Source: Verrucomicrobiota bacterium
Lineage (GTDB): Bacteria > Chlamydiota > Chlamydiia > Chlamydiales > Rhabdochlamydiaceae
DNA length: 64,000 bases
Direction of reading: 5' to 3'
NCBI GenBank assembly: GCA_018240065.1
Contig: JAFEGH010000007.1
Span: forward strand, 186,001-250,000
Within the stretch, counting starts at the first letter, position 1, and each line of letters starts with the position of its first letter. Under the pieces are notes generated by a model. The model saw nothing but the letters and a program-made list of their open reading frames with translations. It searched no databases and was not told the DNA's origin. The translations under genes were made by a program, and so were the position numbers. Positions 32,311 through 42,066 of the stretch are shown piece by piece.

Positions 32311-33348
32311 ATGACAATTACTCCACTCCCCTCTCCGCAAGAAATTAAAGAGCTGTTTCCACTTGCTCCGAAAACAGCCGCATTCATTGAAGAGTCGCGC
32401 GCCATTTCTCGAAATATCGTTCGCGGGATCGACCGGCGCAAAGCGCTCGTCATCGGTCCCTGTTCGATCCATGAGCGCACCTCAGCCATCGAGTACGCAA
32501 GAAGATTCAAAGAGCTTTCCCATGCGGTCAGCCGCACGTGCCACATGGTGATGCGCGTCTATGTCGAAAAACCTCGCACATCAATGGGATGGAAAGGACT
32601 GCTGTACGATCCGCACCTTGACGGCAGCTACGACATCAAGACGGGACTCCTCTGGGCCAGAGAATTGCTCCTGCTCCTTTCCGAGATGCAGATCCCTTGC
32701 GCCACTGAGTTCGTGGATCCGCTCGCCGCCCTCTATTTCGACGATCTGATCACCTGGGGTTTCGTCGGCGCACGCACTTCCGCCTCTCAGCCGCACCGAC
32801 AGTTCGCATCCCATCTGAATATGCCGATCGGATTTAAAAACAGTACGGACGGCAACCTCGATAGCGCCATCCACGGCGCCCTCTCGGCAAAAGAGGCGCA
32901 CATCTCGATGCATATCGATCCTCATGGCAAACTCTGCGCCATCCACAGCGAGGGAAATCCCTATTCCCACATCGTCCTCCGCGGAGCCTATGCTACCACC
33001 AACTACGATGACGCCTCTGTAAAGCTTGCCATGGAAAAGCTGAAAAAAGTCCAATTATCGGAAAGGCTCATGATCGATTGTTCGCATGGTAACTGTCAGA
33101 AAGTGTTCGATAAGCAGCAGGATGTCTTCCGCTCTGTTCTCGAGCAAATGGAAAGAGGCAATGACAGGATCTTCGGGATGATGCTGGAGAGCCACCTGGA
33201 GAGCGGGAGCCAGCCTTTGACAGAGGACCTTTCTCAGCTCAAGTACGCTGTCTCGATCACCGACCCATGCCTGGACTGGAAAACGACCGAAGAGCTGATC
33301 TACTCAGCGGACTTGGCGCTCTCTTCCGCGCCGGCGTTTGTATCCTGA
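32311..33348 (+). CDS. aroG: 3-deoxy-7-phosphoheptulonate (DAHP) synthase, class I
   Basis: Protein of 345 residues, typical of the AroF/G/H type. Conserved blocks are LVIGPCSIHE, MRVYVEKPRTSMGWKG (phosphoenolpyruvate/erythrose-4-phosphate site), EFVDPLAALYFDDLITWGFVGART, GFKNSTDGN, IDCSHGN and GMMLESHLESGSQ. It condenses phosphoenolpyruvate and erythrose-4-phosphate in the first step of the shikimate pathway. The ATG at 32311 has no strong ribosome binding site. Its last 49 bases overlap the 3' end of the convergent lipoprotein gene. The gene stands alone, without other aro genes in the window. Confidence 0.95.
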   Translation: MTITPLPSPQEIKELFPLAPKTAAFIEESRAISRNIVRGIDRRKALVIGPCSIHERTSAIEYARRFKELSHAVSRTCHMVMRVYVEKPRTSMGWKGLLYDPHLDGSYDIKTGLLWARELLLLLSEMQIPCATEFVDPLAALYFDDLITWGFVGARTSASQPHRQFASHLNMPIGFKNSTDGNLDSAIHGALSAKEAHISMHIDPHGKLCAIHSEGNPYSHIVLRGAYATTNYDDASVKLAMEKLKKVQLSERLMIDCSHGNCQKVFDKQQDVFRSVLEQMERGNDRIFGMMLESHLESGSQPLTEDLSQLKYAVSITDPCLDWKTTEELIYSADLALSSAPAFVS

Positions 33349-33806
33349 ACCTTCGGGTACTCATCGCTCACTGTGATCAGATTGACCCAGAGCTGGTGCT
33401 TCCACTCCCTGAACACTTCGCCGTCTTGAGTGACGATCTCTGCCTTATAGGTCAAAATCCCGCCGGTCTTCTCATAGTCTTCATTAAATAGGCGATAAGT
33501 CGCAAAATCCATCCGCCGCTTGATCGGGATCCTAATCTGTCTTGTCGAGTAATCCCACAGGATCAAATCGAGGATGATCTCAGGCTTTTTCTTATAAATT
33601 TCCTTAGGAATGCGCCAGTCGAGAATGAGCAATTGGCCGATCGGGGGATGATCCTGCCTCGGATCGGGGGTGCTGACATTCGTACTCGCCAGATAGCGGA
33701 CATCCACCCATTCCTGGCAGACGGACAGGTAATACTGTCTGCAGCCCGGAAACAGGACGAGAGCCAGAGGCGCGAGCAGAAGCAGTATAAAAAGGCGAAA
33801 TCGCAT
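33300..33806 (-). CDS. Lipoprotein of unknown function
   Basis: 168 residues from the ATG at 33806 (an in-frame start at 33830 also exists). MRFRLFILLLLAPLALVLFPGC is a lipoprotein signal ending in a lipobox-like LFPGC, although Phe at -3 and Pro at -2 make the box non-standard. The mature part is beta-rich with basic stretches (IRIPIKRRMDFATYRLF) and the motif LILDWRIP, and ends in an acidic/Ala tail. The family is not recognised. Its end overlaps aroG by 49 bases on the opposite strand, so the two mRNAs would be complementary at their 3' ends. Confidence 0.7.
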   Translation of the reverse strand: MRFRLFILLLLAPLALVLFPGCRQYYLSVCQEWVDVRYLASTNVSTPDPRQDHPPIGQLLILDWRIPKEIYKKKPEIILDLILWDYSTRQIRIPIKRRMDFATYRLFNEDYEKTGGILTYKAEIVTQDGEVFREWKHQLWVNLITVSDEYPKVQDTNAGAEESAKSAE

Positions 33807-33858
33807 GAACCTATCCCGAAATTTGATCAATTTGATCGGTGAAGGATTTTTTCACAGA

Positions 33859-33916
33859 TTTTAGGGCCGCTTGACAGGGCATACTTGAGAAAGCAGGCCG
33901 AAAAGCGGCTCTAAAA
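33859..33916. other. 14-bp hairpin arms between lipoprotein and Nudix genes
   Basis: TTTTAGGGCCGCTT (33859-33872) can pair throughout, with two G-U, with AAGCGGCTCTAAAA (33903-33916) around a 30-base loop. It lies in the divergent gap 33807-34033 and may serve as a leader structure or terminator; no function can be assigned. Confidence 0.4.
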
Positions 33917-34033
33917 GATGGGAAAAAGGATTCCAAAAGCGCGTCTTTAAAATATCGGGACAGGTTCATAGTGCCAATAACGCTATAAAATGATAAAAAG
34001 GTATAGAGAAAAATTAAGGGGAAACCCTCTTAT

Positions 34034-34552
34034 ATGCAAGAAGAAAAGGCAAACATGGAAAAGCAGGCAGTCTATGGGATCGTGTTCAACGAGGACAGGA
34101 CGGAGGTTTTGCTCGTTAAACGGATGGACATCCCCGTCTGGGTTCTGCCGGGGGGCGGCATGGATGCGGGAGAGTCTCCCGAAGAGGGTGCTTTGCGGGA
34201 GGTTTTGGAAGAGACCGGCTACGAGTCGGTCGTCGTCAGAAAAGTCGCAGAGTACCTTCCTGTCAACAAGATGACCCAATTCTCCCATCTTTTCGAGTGC
34301 AGGATCGTAGGAGGAGCTTCCAGGACAGGACCGGAGACAAAAGAAGTGCGCTTCTTCCCATTAAATGCCTTGCCGGGCCTTCCGCCTCCCTACGAAGGAT
34401 GGATTCGCGATTCGGCGGCAAATCACCCGGCCGTGCTGCGCAAAAAGATCGAAGGTGTTTCTTATTGGGTCCTCTTCAGACTCCTTGTCCAACATCCAAT
34501 CCTGGTCGGCAGATACCTGCTCACCAAGCTCGGCATCCACATCAATCGTTGA
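34034..34552 (+). CDS. Nudix hydrolase
   Basis: Protein of 172 residues with a complete Nudix box in [19 protein letters not shown] followed by LEETGYE (about residues 39-64), preceded by the family strand [17 protein letters not shown]. After the box it has [17 protein letters not shown] and a C-terminal helix pair with a basic hydrophobic end. It should hydrolyse a nucleoside-diphosphate derivative; the substrate is unknown. ATG 34055 with AAGG five bases upstream is as good a start as 34034. The stop overlaps the convergent fumC end by 11 bases. It is not closely similar to the other Nudix protein in the window. Confidence 0.85.
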   Translation: MQEEKANMEKQAVYGIVFNEDRTEVLLVKRMDIPVWVLPGGGMDAGESPEEGALREVLEETGYESVVVRKVAEYLPVNKMTQFSHLFECRIVGGASRTGPETKEVRFFPLNALPGLPPPYEGWIRDSAANHPAVLRKKIEGVSYWVLFRLLVQHPILVGRYLLTKLGIHINR

Positions 34553-35942
34553 GATTGACCATTTTGCTCGGATCGATCGCTTCATCGAACTCCTTTTCCT
34601 TCAAATAGCCCAGGGACAGGGCGGCTTCTTTTAATGTGATATGTTCCTTATGCGCCTTCTGGACGACCTTCGCGGCCTTGTCGTAGCCGATGATCGGGTT
34701 GAGCGCTGTTGCGAGCATCAGCGAGTTCTCGAGATGCTTCTTGATCATCCTTTCATTGGCCGTGATCCCGACAAGACACTTATCGTGGAAGTTGAGGGCG
34801 ACATCGGACAGAAGGTTGATCGACTGCAGAAGATTGAAGATCATCACCGGCTTATAGACGTTCAATTCGAAGTTTCCCTGTGAACCGGCCATACTGACGG
34901 CAAGATCGTTTCCATAGACTTGCACCGAGGCCATCAGCATCGCTTCGCACTGCGTCGGGTTGACCTTGCCGGGCATGATCGAAGAACCAGGCTCGTTCTC
35001 GGGCAGATTGAGCTCGCCGATCCCGCAGCGCGGGCCTGAACCCATCCAGGCGATATCGCTTGCGATCTTGATATAGGAGCACGCCACCCGCTTGAGGGCT
35101 CCGCTTGCCCCGACGATGGCGTCGTTGCCGGCAAGCGCCTCGAACTTGTTGCGCGCAGACATGAAAGGGAAACCGGTGATCTCCGAGATGACCTCCGCCA
35201 CACGTTTGGCATACTTGGGATGGGCGTTGAGACCTGTGCCGACGGCTGTGCCTCCGAGGGCGATCTCAGAGAGGTGCTTCATTGCATTTTCAACCGCCTC
35301 GATCCCATGTTCGATCTGCGCGGCATAGCCGGAGAATTCCTGGCCTAAGGTCAGGGGCGTCGCGTCCATCAAATGGGTCCGTCCGACCTTTACGATTTTG
35401 TTGAACTCCTTTGCCTTCTTCTTAAAGCCCTCGTGCAAAATCTTCAGGTTGGGAATCAGCCTTTGGCGGATCTCAAGCGTGGCGGCAATATGCATCGCCG
35501 TCGGAAACGTGTCATTGGAGGACTGCGATTTATTGACGTCGTCATTGGGATGGATCGGCGTCTTGGATCCTACCGTTCCTCCCAATAGCTCGATTGCCCG
35601 ATTGCTGATCACTTCATTCACATTCATGTTCGTCTGCGTACCCGAACCGGTCTGCCAGACAACGAGAGGAAAATGGTCGTCCAGCTTTCCGCTGATCACC
35701 TCGTCGCACACTTTGGAGATGATTTCCATTTTGTCTTTTGGAATCAGGTTCAGCTCGCAGTTGACGATCGCCGCCGCTTTCTTGATCACCGCAAGCGCAT
35801 GGACCACCTCGAGAGGCATCACATCCCCCCCTATCCGGAAGTTCTCATGGGAACGCTGCGTCTGCGCGCCCCAGTACTTGTCAGAGTGGACCTCGACATC
35901 TCCCAGCGTGTCTTTTTCAATCCTGGTCTTTTCTTTTGCCAT
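34542..35942 (-). CDS. fumC: Class II fumarate hydratase
   Basis: Protein of 466 residues, the normal length for FumC. Signatures are [18 protein letters not shown], the [21 protein letters not shown] segment (substrate site), [21 protein letters not shown], and the superfamily motif [15 protein letters not shown] near 320 with the catalytic serine. It interconverts fumarate and malate in the TCA cycle. GGAAAAAG before the ATG at 35942 supports the start. It is monocistronic. Confidence 0.97.
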   Translation of the reverse strand: MAKEKTRIEKDTLGDVEVHSDKYWGAQTQRSHENFRIGGDVMPLEVVHALAVIKKAAAIVNCELNLIPKDKMEIISKVCDEVISGKLDDHFPLVVWQTGSGTQTNMNVNEVISNRAIELLGGTVGSKTPIHPNDDVNKSQSSNDTFPTAMHIAATLEIRQRLIPNLKILHEGFKKKAKEFNKIVKVGRTHLMDATPLTLGQEFSGYAAQIEHGIEAVENAMKHLSEIALGGTAVGTGLNAHPKYAKRVAEVISEITGFPFMSARNKFEALAGNDAIVGASGALKRVACSYIKIASDIAWMGSGPRCGIGELNLPENEPGSSIMPGKVNPTQCEAMLMASVQVYGNDLAVSMAGSQGNFELNVYKPVMIFNLLQSINLLSDVALNFHDKCLVGITANERMIKKHLENSLMLATALNPIIGYDKAAKVVQKAHKEHITLKEAALSLGYLKEKEFDEAIDPSKMVNLND

Positions 35943-36379
35943 AACTTTTTCCGTCGCCCATCTTTCTATATTTCCATTTACTATCTGCTTTTTATTTTAT
36001 CCAAGCAAATTCATCCGTCCACTGGCGGAACCCCGACCCTAAGGACTGGGTTCGCGCGGGACCTTTCCAGGTAACAAAAAATCGATGTTCCATTCGCAGC
36101 TAGGGATCACCGCGGCGAAGAATAGCTCAAGAGAATTTATTTTTTAAACAAATTTTTAAATAATAGTTAATTACAGTTATATTTAAAATTAATTACAAAA
36201 AGATAAATAACCTGTGAATAATATTATTATAATTAAATTAAATGAATAATCATAAGTCTGTTGCGATGTTAAAAATTACTTGAAATTATTATTTCAAATG
36301 AAATATTAATAAATTATAGGTATCGATCATTTTAAAGACCTATACATTCATCATTCTAGAATATATTTAGGAGAACCCC
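35943..36379. other. 437-base gene-free stretch, AT-rich
   Basis: The left third holds a degenerate dispersed repeat (36010-36080). The rest (36130-36340) is very AT-rich with a small TTGAAAT/ATTTCAA dyad at 36280-36297 and several TATA-like boxes, which would fit the promoter region of the secreted protein at 36380. I see no reading frame or RNA gene in it. Confidence 0.5.
36010..36080 (-). repeat. Dispersed structured repeat, partial copy D
   Basis: On the minus strand the tail TTCCGCCAGTGGACGGATGAA differs from the 57.7 kb copy at one position. It is preceded by a GAACCC...GGGTTC hairpin with CC-TTA-GG at its tip, in the same place as the CCCGGCCA...TGGCCGGG hairpin of that copy but with different paired bases. 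Confidence 0.62.
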
Positions 36380-36751
36380 ATGAAAATCATCTCTTCCATT
36401 TTAATGACATTGGGAACAGGCGTTGTTTTGATGAGCGCCTCTGTATCCCCAGTTGCAACAGAGAAAAAAGACACCAACCTGTCGACAGCTCAGGCCGTCA
36501 AAGCCCAGCCTGTCGTCGCTCCGCAAACTTCTTCCCTTAACAGCGCGATTCGAGTGATCGCTCCACAAAAAGACCTCGAGAGCGCAATCCGCAATTCTGA
36601 GCAAGGCGACATCCTTCTCTTAGGGCAAGATGGCTGGTACCGTCTTGAAGGCAAAGCTCTTCAACAAGGGACAAAAATGTACGTCCTCGGCGGCCAAGGC
36701 TCCATGGTCAGCGCATTCCCAAAAGAAGCTGACAACTCCGTTGTTCGATAG
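36380..36751 (+). CDS. Small secreted protein of unknown function
   Basis: Protein of 123 residues with a hydrophobic N-terminus resembling a signal peptide (MKIISSILMTLGTGVVLMSASV). The mature part begins Thr/Ala/Gln-rich (30-60) and then has a beta-like segment (ILLLGQDGWYRLEGKAL, TKMYVLGGQGSMVSAF). It has no cysteine. TAGGAGAA before the ATG gives a strong start. A good terminator follows 10 bases after the stop, so it is its own transcript although the autotransporter gene follows in the same direction. I do not recognise the family. Confidence 0.68.
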   Translation: MKIISSILMTLGTGVVLMSASVSPVATEKKDTNLSTAQAVKAQPVVAPQTSSLNSAIRVIAPQKDLESAIRNSEQGDILLLGQDGWYRLEGKALQQGTKMYVLGGQGSMVSAFPKEADNSVVR

Positions 36752-36761
36752 TCCTTCATCA

Positions 36762-36790
36762 AAATGCGCTGGAGCTACCCCAGCGCATTT
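36762..36790 (+). terminator. Rho-independent terminator of the small secreted protein gene
   Basis: AAATGCGCTGG (36762-36772) and CCAGCGCATTT (36780-36790) pair perfectly around seven bases, followed by CTCTATTCTTTTTTG. It separates the gene at 36380 from the autotransporter gene. Confidence 0.82.
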
Positions 36791-36919
36791 CTCTATTCTT
36801 TTTTGTTCCATTTTCCAAGTCTTGACAATCCCCTGCCGTTTTCGTGCCTCAGGGATGCTTTTTTTTTGACAATTTTCATCAGCAGATCTATGCATGAAGA
36901 AAATTGTTAACGGAGTTTT

Positions 36920-39900
36920 ATGAGACACAGCAGCTTATTGAAAATGGCATTTTCTTCGACGATTCTGTTCTCGATTGAAACAGCGGCCATGGATTTCCCG
37001 GTGAATACAACCAATGATACCGGCCCTGGATCGCTTCGAGATGCCATCACTTCTTACAACACGATGGCGACTGGCAACGATACAATCACAATTACACTTC
37101 CGTTTGAATCCCTTATTTCGCTGGGGAGCAACTTGCCTCCTCTTAACGGCGGTTCAGGGAACCTGCTGACAATCGATGCGACAAACGCCCAAGCGTTGTC
37201 AATCGATGGAACCGACCTGTACCAGGCCTTCTTCGTCAATTCAGGGAACGTATCGATTGTTGGCAGCCCAACAGCTCCCATGAAGATTTCCAGTGCTAAA
37301 ACTGTGGGTAGCCAAGGGGGCAATTCAACTGAGCTCGGGGGAGGAGGAGGCGGTGGATCCGCTGGAGGCGCAGCGATTTTCGTCAATAGCGGGACGACGG
37401 TGTCTATTTCAAACTGCCAGATGTTAAGCAATAGCTCAATTGGCGGCCAGGGAGGACCTGGAGGAGTTGAAACAGGCACTGTTCACGTTGGCAGCGGCGG
37501 CGGCGGAGCGGGCTCCTTTGGCGGCGGACAGGGCGGCGCAGGCGGAACTGCAGATCTAGTCGGCGGCGGGGGCGGAGGAGGAGGATTTCCCGGCGGCGGA
37601 GCGGGCGGCGCAGGCGGCACTCCAACCGGGACTGCAGGCGCAAACGCCACACTTGTCGGCGGAGGAGGGGGCGGAGGAGGCACTGGCAGCAGCAGCCCTG
37701 TTGCAAGCGGAGGAACTGGTGCTATCTCCGGAAATAACGGAGGATTTGGAGGAACATCGAATGCTAGAGGCAGTTCAGGATTGTCAGGTCTGGGAGGAGG
37801 AGGCGGCGGCGGCGGCCTTGATGGATCGATCAACCCCGACGCGCCGGCTGGAGGACTTCTTGGCGGAGGTGGAGGCGGCGCCGGCGTCGACTCGACGCTC
37901 ACTAACGGAGGAGCAGGAGGATTTGGAGCTGGCGGCGGTGGGGGCAATGGCTTTTACTTTGCGTCATCAACCCCAGGTGGCATGGGTGGCACCGGAGGAT
38001 TAGGCGGCGGCGGCGGTGGTGGGGGTGGCAGCGGAACCACCGGCGGGATGGGCGGAACCTCAACTTTTGGAGGAGCTGGCGGCTCCGGGGGATCTTATAT
38101 GGGAGTGCAATCGACCGGGGGCGGAGGAGGAGGCGGTTCAGCTTTAGGCGGCGCGGTCTTTATTCATAAAAATGCCACTTTCACAATTGGCGACAGCCCC
38201 AATTTCACTGGAAACTCAGCGACAGGGGGAACGGGGGGATCCTCCGGAGGAGGAACCGCGCAGGCAGGGGCCACCGCCACGGCTTTAGGACAGGATATCT
38301 TCATGATGAGCGGAGCGACGCTGAACTTCAACTCCCATCAAAACCTCATCCTTACCAATCCCATTCAAAGCGATCAAGGAGATGGCGGCGGAACCGGCGG
38401 CGGCTTAGTTGTCAATGGGCCGGGCACTCTAACGCTCAGCGGATTCAATAATTACCTCGGTGGAACGACTCTGAACGGAGGAACTTTGGCCCTCGCAGCG
38501 GGAGCTTCCATTATCGGCAGCCCTACGATTACCAGCGGCAAATTAGATCTTAGCGCGACGACCACGCCGACGACGCTCGACAATCCCAGCGGAAGCGCCT
38601 CCTCAGCGATTGTCTTCGGAATGCCCACTGTAACAATCAGAACCACTTCTCCGAAAGTTTTCGCCGGCGCCTTGTCCGGCGGTCCAAATGCGGTGGTTTT
38701 GGATACCAATGCCGACTGGACCTTGACCAGGGCCGACAATACTAACACATCAGCATGGGCTATCGGCGATGGAGCTAGCCTGTCCGCTTTGGACGACAGT
38801 TCGTTGGGCACAGCAGCACAAGCGGTCAATTTTAACGGCGTCTCGGCGCGGGCAAAACTTGCTTTTACCAGTGATACAACCACTTCACGACCTTTTAACA
38901 TCAACTCTGGGATCGGCGCCCTTGACCTGAAGGACAGTACAGTCACCATGCAGACAAACGGAACGGCAGGTCCGGGTGAATTTAGAATTGAGGGAGCGGC
39001 TAGCAGTGCTAAATCGCCTAAACTCATTGCCAGTGCCGCTCTTGCACACACTGGACGGACACATCTTGCCAATACATCAGCCGCAGCGGGACCCACCCTG
39101 GCAATTCAAGGGCCAGCTGGGACTCTCCCGACAGGGGGTGAGGTTCTCCTCGATGCAAGAACTGTTCTGGACATGTCAGATGCGACGATCGAGGGGCAGG
39201 CCCAAACCGTTGGCGATTACAATGGAGCTGGCGATACACGTATAGGGAGCAATACCCTCTACATTAATTTAAACAGCGATTCTCAGTACGATGGGAATTT
39301 TAGCGGCGCGTCGGCCCTCACACTCGCCAGCTCTCTTGGAACTGTCGTCATCGATAGCGCCTCTGCAAGGACGATGAAACTGACAGGAACGAATACCCAG
39401 CCTGGGGGAACAGTGGTTAAATCGGCCACCGTTGATATTCAGGACGACAAAAATCTTGGCGCCGCCAATGCCCCTTTGAAAATGGGCGACGCTGCGGCGG
39501 ATTTGCCTATCTTGCGGGCGGAAAGATCGGTTGTCGTTCTTCTGCGAGAAGCACAACTTCAAGCGGATATAGCGACTTTCGATACGGCGGGGAACCAGAT
39601 TACCCAGAAAACAGGAGGGACCTCGGGCCCTGGTGAATTGAAGATTGTGAACGCAGGAACGCTGGAAGAACAAAGTCAGATGCTCCACACCGGGGGCACA
39701 ACTGTCGATATGCTAACGACCTTGCGCCTCGCAGGTTCTCTGGCAAAATTGCCAGTTGACAGGGACATGCAACTTGCCAGCGCAGCTCTTCTCGACATTT
39801 CTCCCTCGGGAACTCCGGCTCAAAGAATTGGCGCGCTGACCGGATCGGGCAATACCAAAATCGATGGAAACGCTCTTACCGTTGCGCCCTCAGCTGACGC

Positions 39901-42013
39901 GACCTACGATGGAGCGATCAGCGGCGTCGAAGGAAGGCTGGCTAAAGACGGCGCCTCAAGGTGGTCTCTGTCAGGAACCCATACTTACGACGGGCAGACA
40001 AGCATTGTTGATGGAACGATCGCCGTCATCAACAATGGTTTATTGTCAAAAAGCAGCGATGTCGCTATCGGGCCAGCGCAAGCGTCGTCATCGCCTGGGA
40101 TTGCACTGGATATTTCGAGCGCAAACATCGATCAGCAAATCGGCGACTTAAGCGGGAGCGGAATTGTCAAACTCGGCAGCAGAAAAATGACAACCCATCA
40201 GAAGGTACTTTCTTCATTTTCTGGTGATATTCAAGGAAGCTCCTCTTCAGAATTGGCAATCGATGTGGGCAGCTCTCTTGCTTTAGCAGCATCTCTACCG
40301 AAAAAGGGCCTCGATGTTAATCAGGCTTGGTCAACCACGGGAAGAGTGACAGTGAAAGCCGATGCTTTAATGCGCTTAAAGGCAACCGGAGACGTGTCGG
40401 CAGCCAAAACATTCATCGAGGCAAATGGCTTTCTGAGTGGAACCGGAAGGACAGGAGTTCTGCATAATGCAGGAACGGTAATTCCAGGCGCCTCGATCGG
40501 AACGCTGACCACAGGCGATTATGAGGAATCGGGCACTCTGCAGATCGAAGTGAATAACATAGGACAAAGCAGCCTGTTGGCAGTAAGCGGCGATGTCGCG
40601 ATCAACCCGGCCACTAAGCTTCTGATCGCTCCCGATCCCGGAGCCTTTCAAACGCAGGAAATCTACACCGTCATGATCGTCACCGGAACGGCAGCGGGAC
40701 AATACTCGACTGTGACATCCACTCTCCCCAACCGTTTTAAGGTAGAGGCGATCTATAATGGATTCGCATTCGCAGGCGCGCCTCCAGGCTTAGGGAGTCC
40801 GTTTATTCAGATCATTCTGAATGCGATCCCCTTTTCCAATATCATCACAGGCGGCAATGCGGGGGCTGTCGCAAAATGCTTCGATACTCTGACTGGACCT
40901 CCGGGAAGCGATCTGGATAGCGTCACCGGGGCGCTCAACAACCTCAGCAATGATCCGCATGAGCTGCGCGAGGCATTTCTCGAGATGCAGCCCTCGCAGT
41001 TCGGAGCTCTTGCCCTGGCCCAGGAAAATAACGACATCCTCATCCGTTCGACGATCACGCACCGCCTCGATGAATTTTATCCTCTGGCGTGCGATCAAAA
41101 AAAGATTGAAAATCCATCCGGCCAGGCTCAAGGCGCCAATGCCAGCCCCCAACAAAACACCCCTTCCAAGCCTGCTCGCCGAAAAGCAAGCGTCTGGCTG
41201 GCGCCGGTCGGAAAATACGCCCAGCAAGACCATCAGCAGCAAAATCATGGCTACCACCTGGGCACTGGCGGAGGGCTTGCGGGAGCTGATTACGAAGTCT
41301 ACTCCAACACACGGCTTGGCGCAGCTGTCGGCTATACTTTCACAGACCTGAAGTGGAACGGGTCCGCAGGAGACGCCGACATTAACAGCTACTATGGCTC
41401 GTTCTATGGAAACTGGTTCTGCAAGAGAGCGTTTGTCGATGGTTCATTCATCGGATCCTATAACCACTACCACGCTAAGCGCCATATAAAGTTCCCGGGA
41501 ATCAACCGGCATGCGCGCAATGAGCATGGCGGCTATGAACTGGCGGGATCTTTGGGAACAGGGCTTCTATTCACGCCAGGGCGCTATCAGGTCCAGCCTT
41601 ATGCCAGAGCCGACTATATCTTCACGCACCAGGATAGTTTCAAAGAGCATGGAGCGAAAAGCATCGATCTGGCGATCGAAGATAAAGGCTCCCGCTACGT
41701 CCGCACTGATCTGGGCCTCAAAGTCACGGGATGCTATCAGCTTGAAAGAGTTAAACTGAAACCTTACTTAAAAGGCAGCTGGATATGGGAAAAACAACTG
41801 GATGAAGGACATCTTGAAGCGAGATTCACAGGAAGCTCCTGCGAGTTTACAGTGACAGGGCTACATCCCGTCCGCAGTCTCTTTGCGCCAAGCATTGGAC
41901 TCACTGCCCTCGCTTATAAGGACGCTTTTGCATTCTCTGTCAATTACGATGCGGAGATCAGCGAAAGGTTCTGGGAAAATCGCGGCTCTTTGAATTTCGA
42001 ATATAGATTCTAA
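36920..42013 (+). CDS. Autotransporter (type V secretion) with Gly-rich passenger and C-terminal beta-barrel
   Basis: Protein of 1697 residues. Signal peptide (about 1-24), then a parallel-beta-helix-like start (VNTTNDTGPGSLRDAI, typical of large adhesins). A region at about 135-430 is dominated by GGGG and GGAGG runs. Within and after it are GGAAIFVNSG and GGAVFIHKNATFTIG...FTGNSA, which recall the GGAI and FxxN repeats of chlamydial Pmp proteins. Autotransporter-associated strand repeats follow (GPGTLTLSGFNNYLGGTTL, LSGTHTYDGQTSIVDGTI). The last ~275 residues from KASVWLAPVGKYAQ form the beta-barrel, ending in the classic Phe (FEYRF). Likely a surface adhesin. GGAG is placed before the ATG, and a terminator follows the stop. 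Confidence 0.9.
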   Translation: MRHSSLLKMAFSSTILFSIETAAMDFPVNTTNDTGPGSLRDAITSYNTMATGNDTITITLPFESLISLGSNLPPLNGGSGNLLTIDATNAQALSIDGTDLYQAFFVNSGNVSIVGSPTAPMKISSAKTVGSQGGNSTELGGGGGGGSAGGAAIFVNSGTTVSISNCQMLSNSSIGGQGGPGGVETGTVHVGSGGGGAGSFGGGQGGAGGTADLVGGGGGGGGFPGGGAGGAGGTPTGTAGANATLVGGGGGGGGTGSSSPVASGGTGAISGNNGGFGGTSNARGSSGLSGLGGGGGGGGLDGSINPDAPAGGLLGGGGGGAGVDSTLTNGGAGGFGAGGGGGNGFYFASSTPGGMGGTGGLGGGGGGGGGSGTTGGMGGTSTFGGAGGSGGSYMGVQSTGGGGGGGSALGGAVFIHKNATFTIGDSPNFTGNSATGGTGGSSGGGTAQAGATATALGQDIFMMSGATLNFNSHQNLILTNPIQSDQGDGGGTGGGLVVNGPGTLTLSGFNNYLGGTTLNGGTLALAAGASIIGSPTITSGKLDLSATTTPTTLDNPSGSASSAIVFGMPTVTIRTTSPKVFAGALSGGPNAVVLDTNADWTLTRADNTNTSAWAIGDGASLSALDDSSLGTAAQAVNFNGVSARAKLAFTSDTTTSRPFNINSGIGALDLKDSTVTMQTNGTAGPGEFRIEGAASSAKSPKLIASAALAHTGRTHLANTSAAAGPTLAIQGPAGTLPTGGEVLLDARTVLDMSDATIEGQAQTVGDYNGAGDTRIGSNTLYINLNSDSQYDGNFSGASALTLASSLGTVVIDSASARTMKLTGTNTQPGGTVVKSATVDIQDDKNLGAANAPLKMGDAAADLPILRAERSVVVLLREAQLQADIATFDTAGNQITQKTGGTSGPGELKIVNAGTLEEQSQMLHTGGTTVDMLTTLRLAGSLAKLPVDRDMQLASAALLDISPSGTPAQRIGALTGSGNTKIDGNALTVAPSADATYDGAISGVEGRLAKDGASRWSLSGTHTYDGQTSIVDGTIAVINNGLLSKSSDVAIGPAQASSSPGIALDISSANIDQQIGDLSGSGIVKLGSRKMTTHQKVLSSFSGDIQGSSSSELAIDVGSSLALAASLPKKGLDVNQAWSTTGRVTVKADALMRLKATGDVSAAKTFIEANGFLSGTGRTGVLHNAGTVIPGASIGTLTTGDYEESGTLQIEVNNIGQSSLLAVSGDVAINPATKLLIAPDPGAFQTQEIYTVMIVTGTAAGQYSTVTSTLPNRFKVEAIYNGFAFAGAPPGLGSPFIQIILNAIPFSNIITGGNAGAVAKCFDTLTGPPGSDLDSVTGALNNLSNDPHELREAFLEMQPSQFGALALAQENNDILIRSTITHRLDEFYPLACDQKKIENPSGQAQGANASPQQNTPSKPARRKASVWLAPVGKYAQQDHQQQNHGYHLGTGGGLAGADYEVYSNTRLGAAVGYTFTDLKWNGSAGDADINSYYGSFYGNWFCKRAFVDGSFIGSYNHYHAKRHIKFPGINRHARNEHGGYELAGSLGTGLLFTPGRYQVQPYARADYIFTHQDSFKEHGAKSIDLAIEDKGSRYVRTDLGLKVTGCYQLERVKLKPYLKGSWIWEKQLDEGHLEARFTGSSCEFTVTGLHPVRSLFAPSIGLTALAYKDAFAFSVNYDAEISERFWENRGSLNFEYRF

Positions 42014-42039
42014 GCATTTCCAAGAATGGGTTTTAAAAT

Positions 42040-42062
42040 GGCGCTGGAGCTTCTCCAGCGCC
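42040..42062. terminator. Bidirectional terminator between autotransporter and atpK
   Basis: GGCGCTGGAG (42040-42049) pairs with CTCCAGCGCC (42053-42062). It lies between two genes that end towards each other, with TTTTAAAAT on one side and TATTTCAT on the other. Confidence 0.72.
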
Positions 42063-42066
42063 TATT

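Noticed and set aside
33840..33920. TTGACA at 33871 as a -35 promoter box for the Nudix gene
   Set aside because: No acceptable -10 hexamer is found 16-18 bases downstream, and the sequence overlaps a long stem arm.
37483..37947. Minus-strand Pro-rich frame (runs of PPPP) opposite the autotransporter
   Set aside because: Poly-Pro is simply the complement of the GGN glycine repeats; not a gene.
37320..38280. GGN-rich region as a possible CRISPR or tandem satellite
   Set aside because: Triplets are irregular, there are no constant repeat/spacer units, and the whole region is in frame within the autotransporter.
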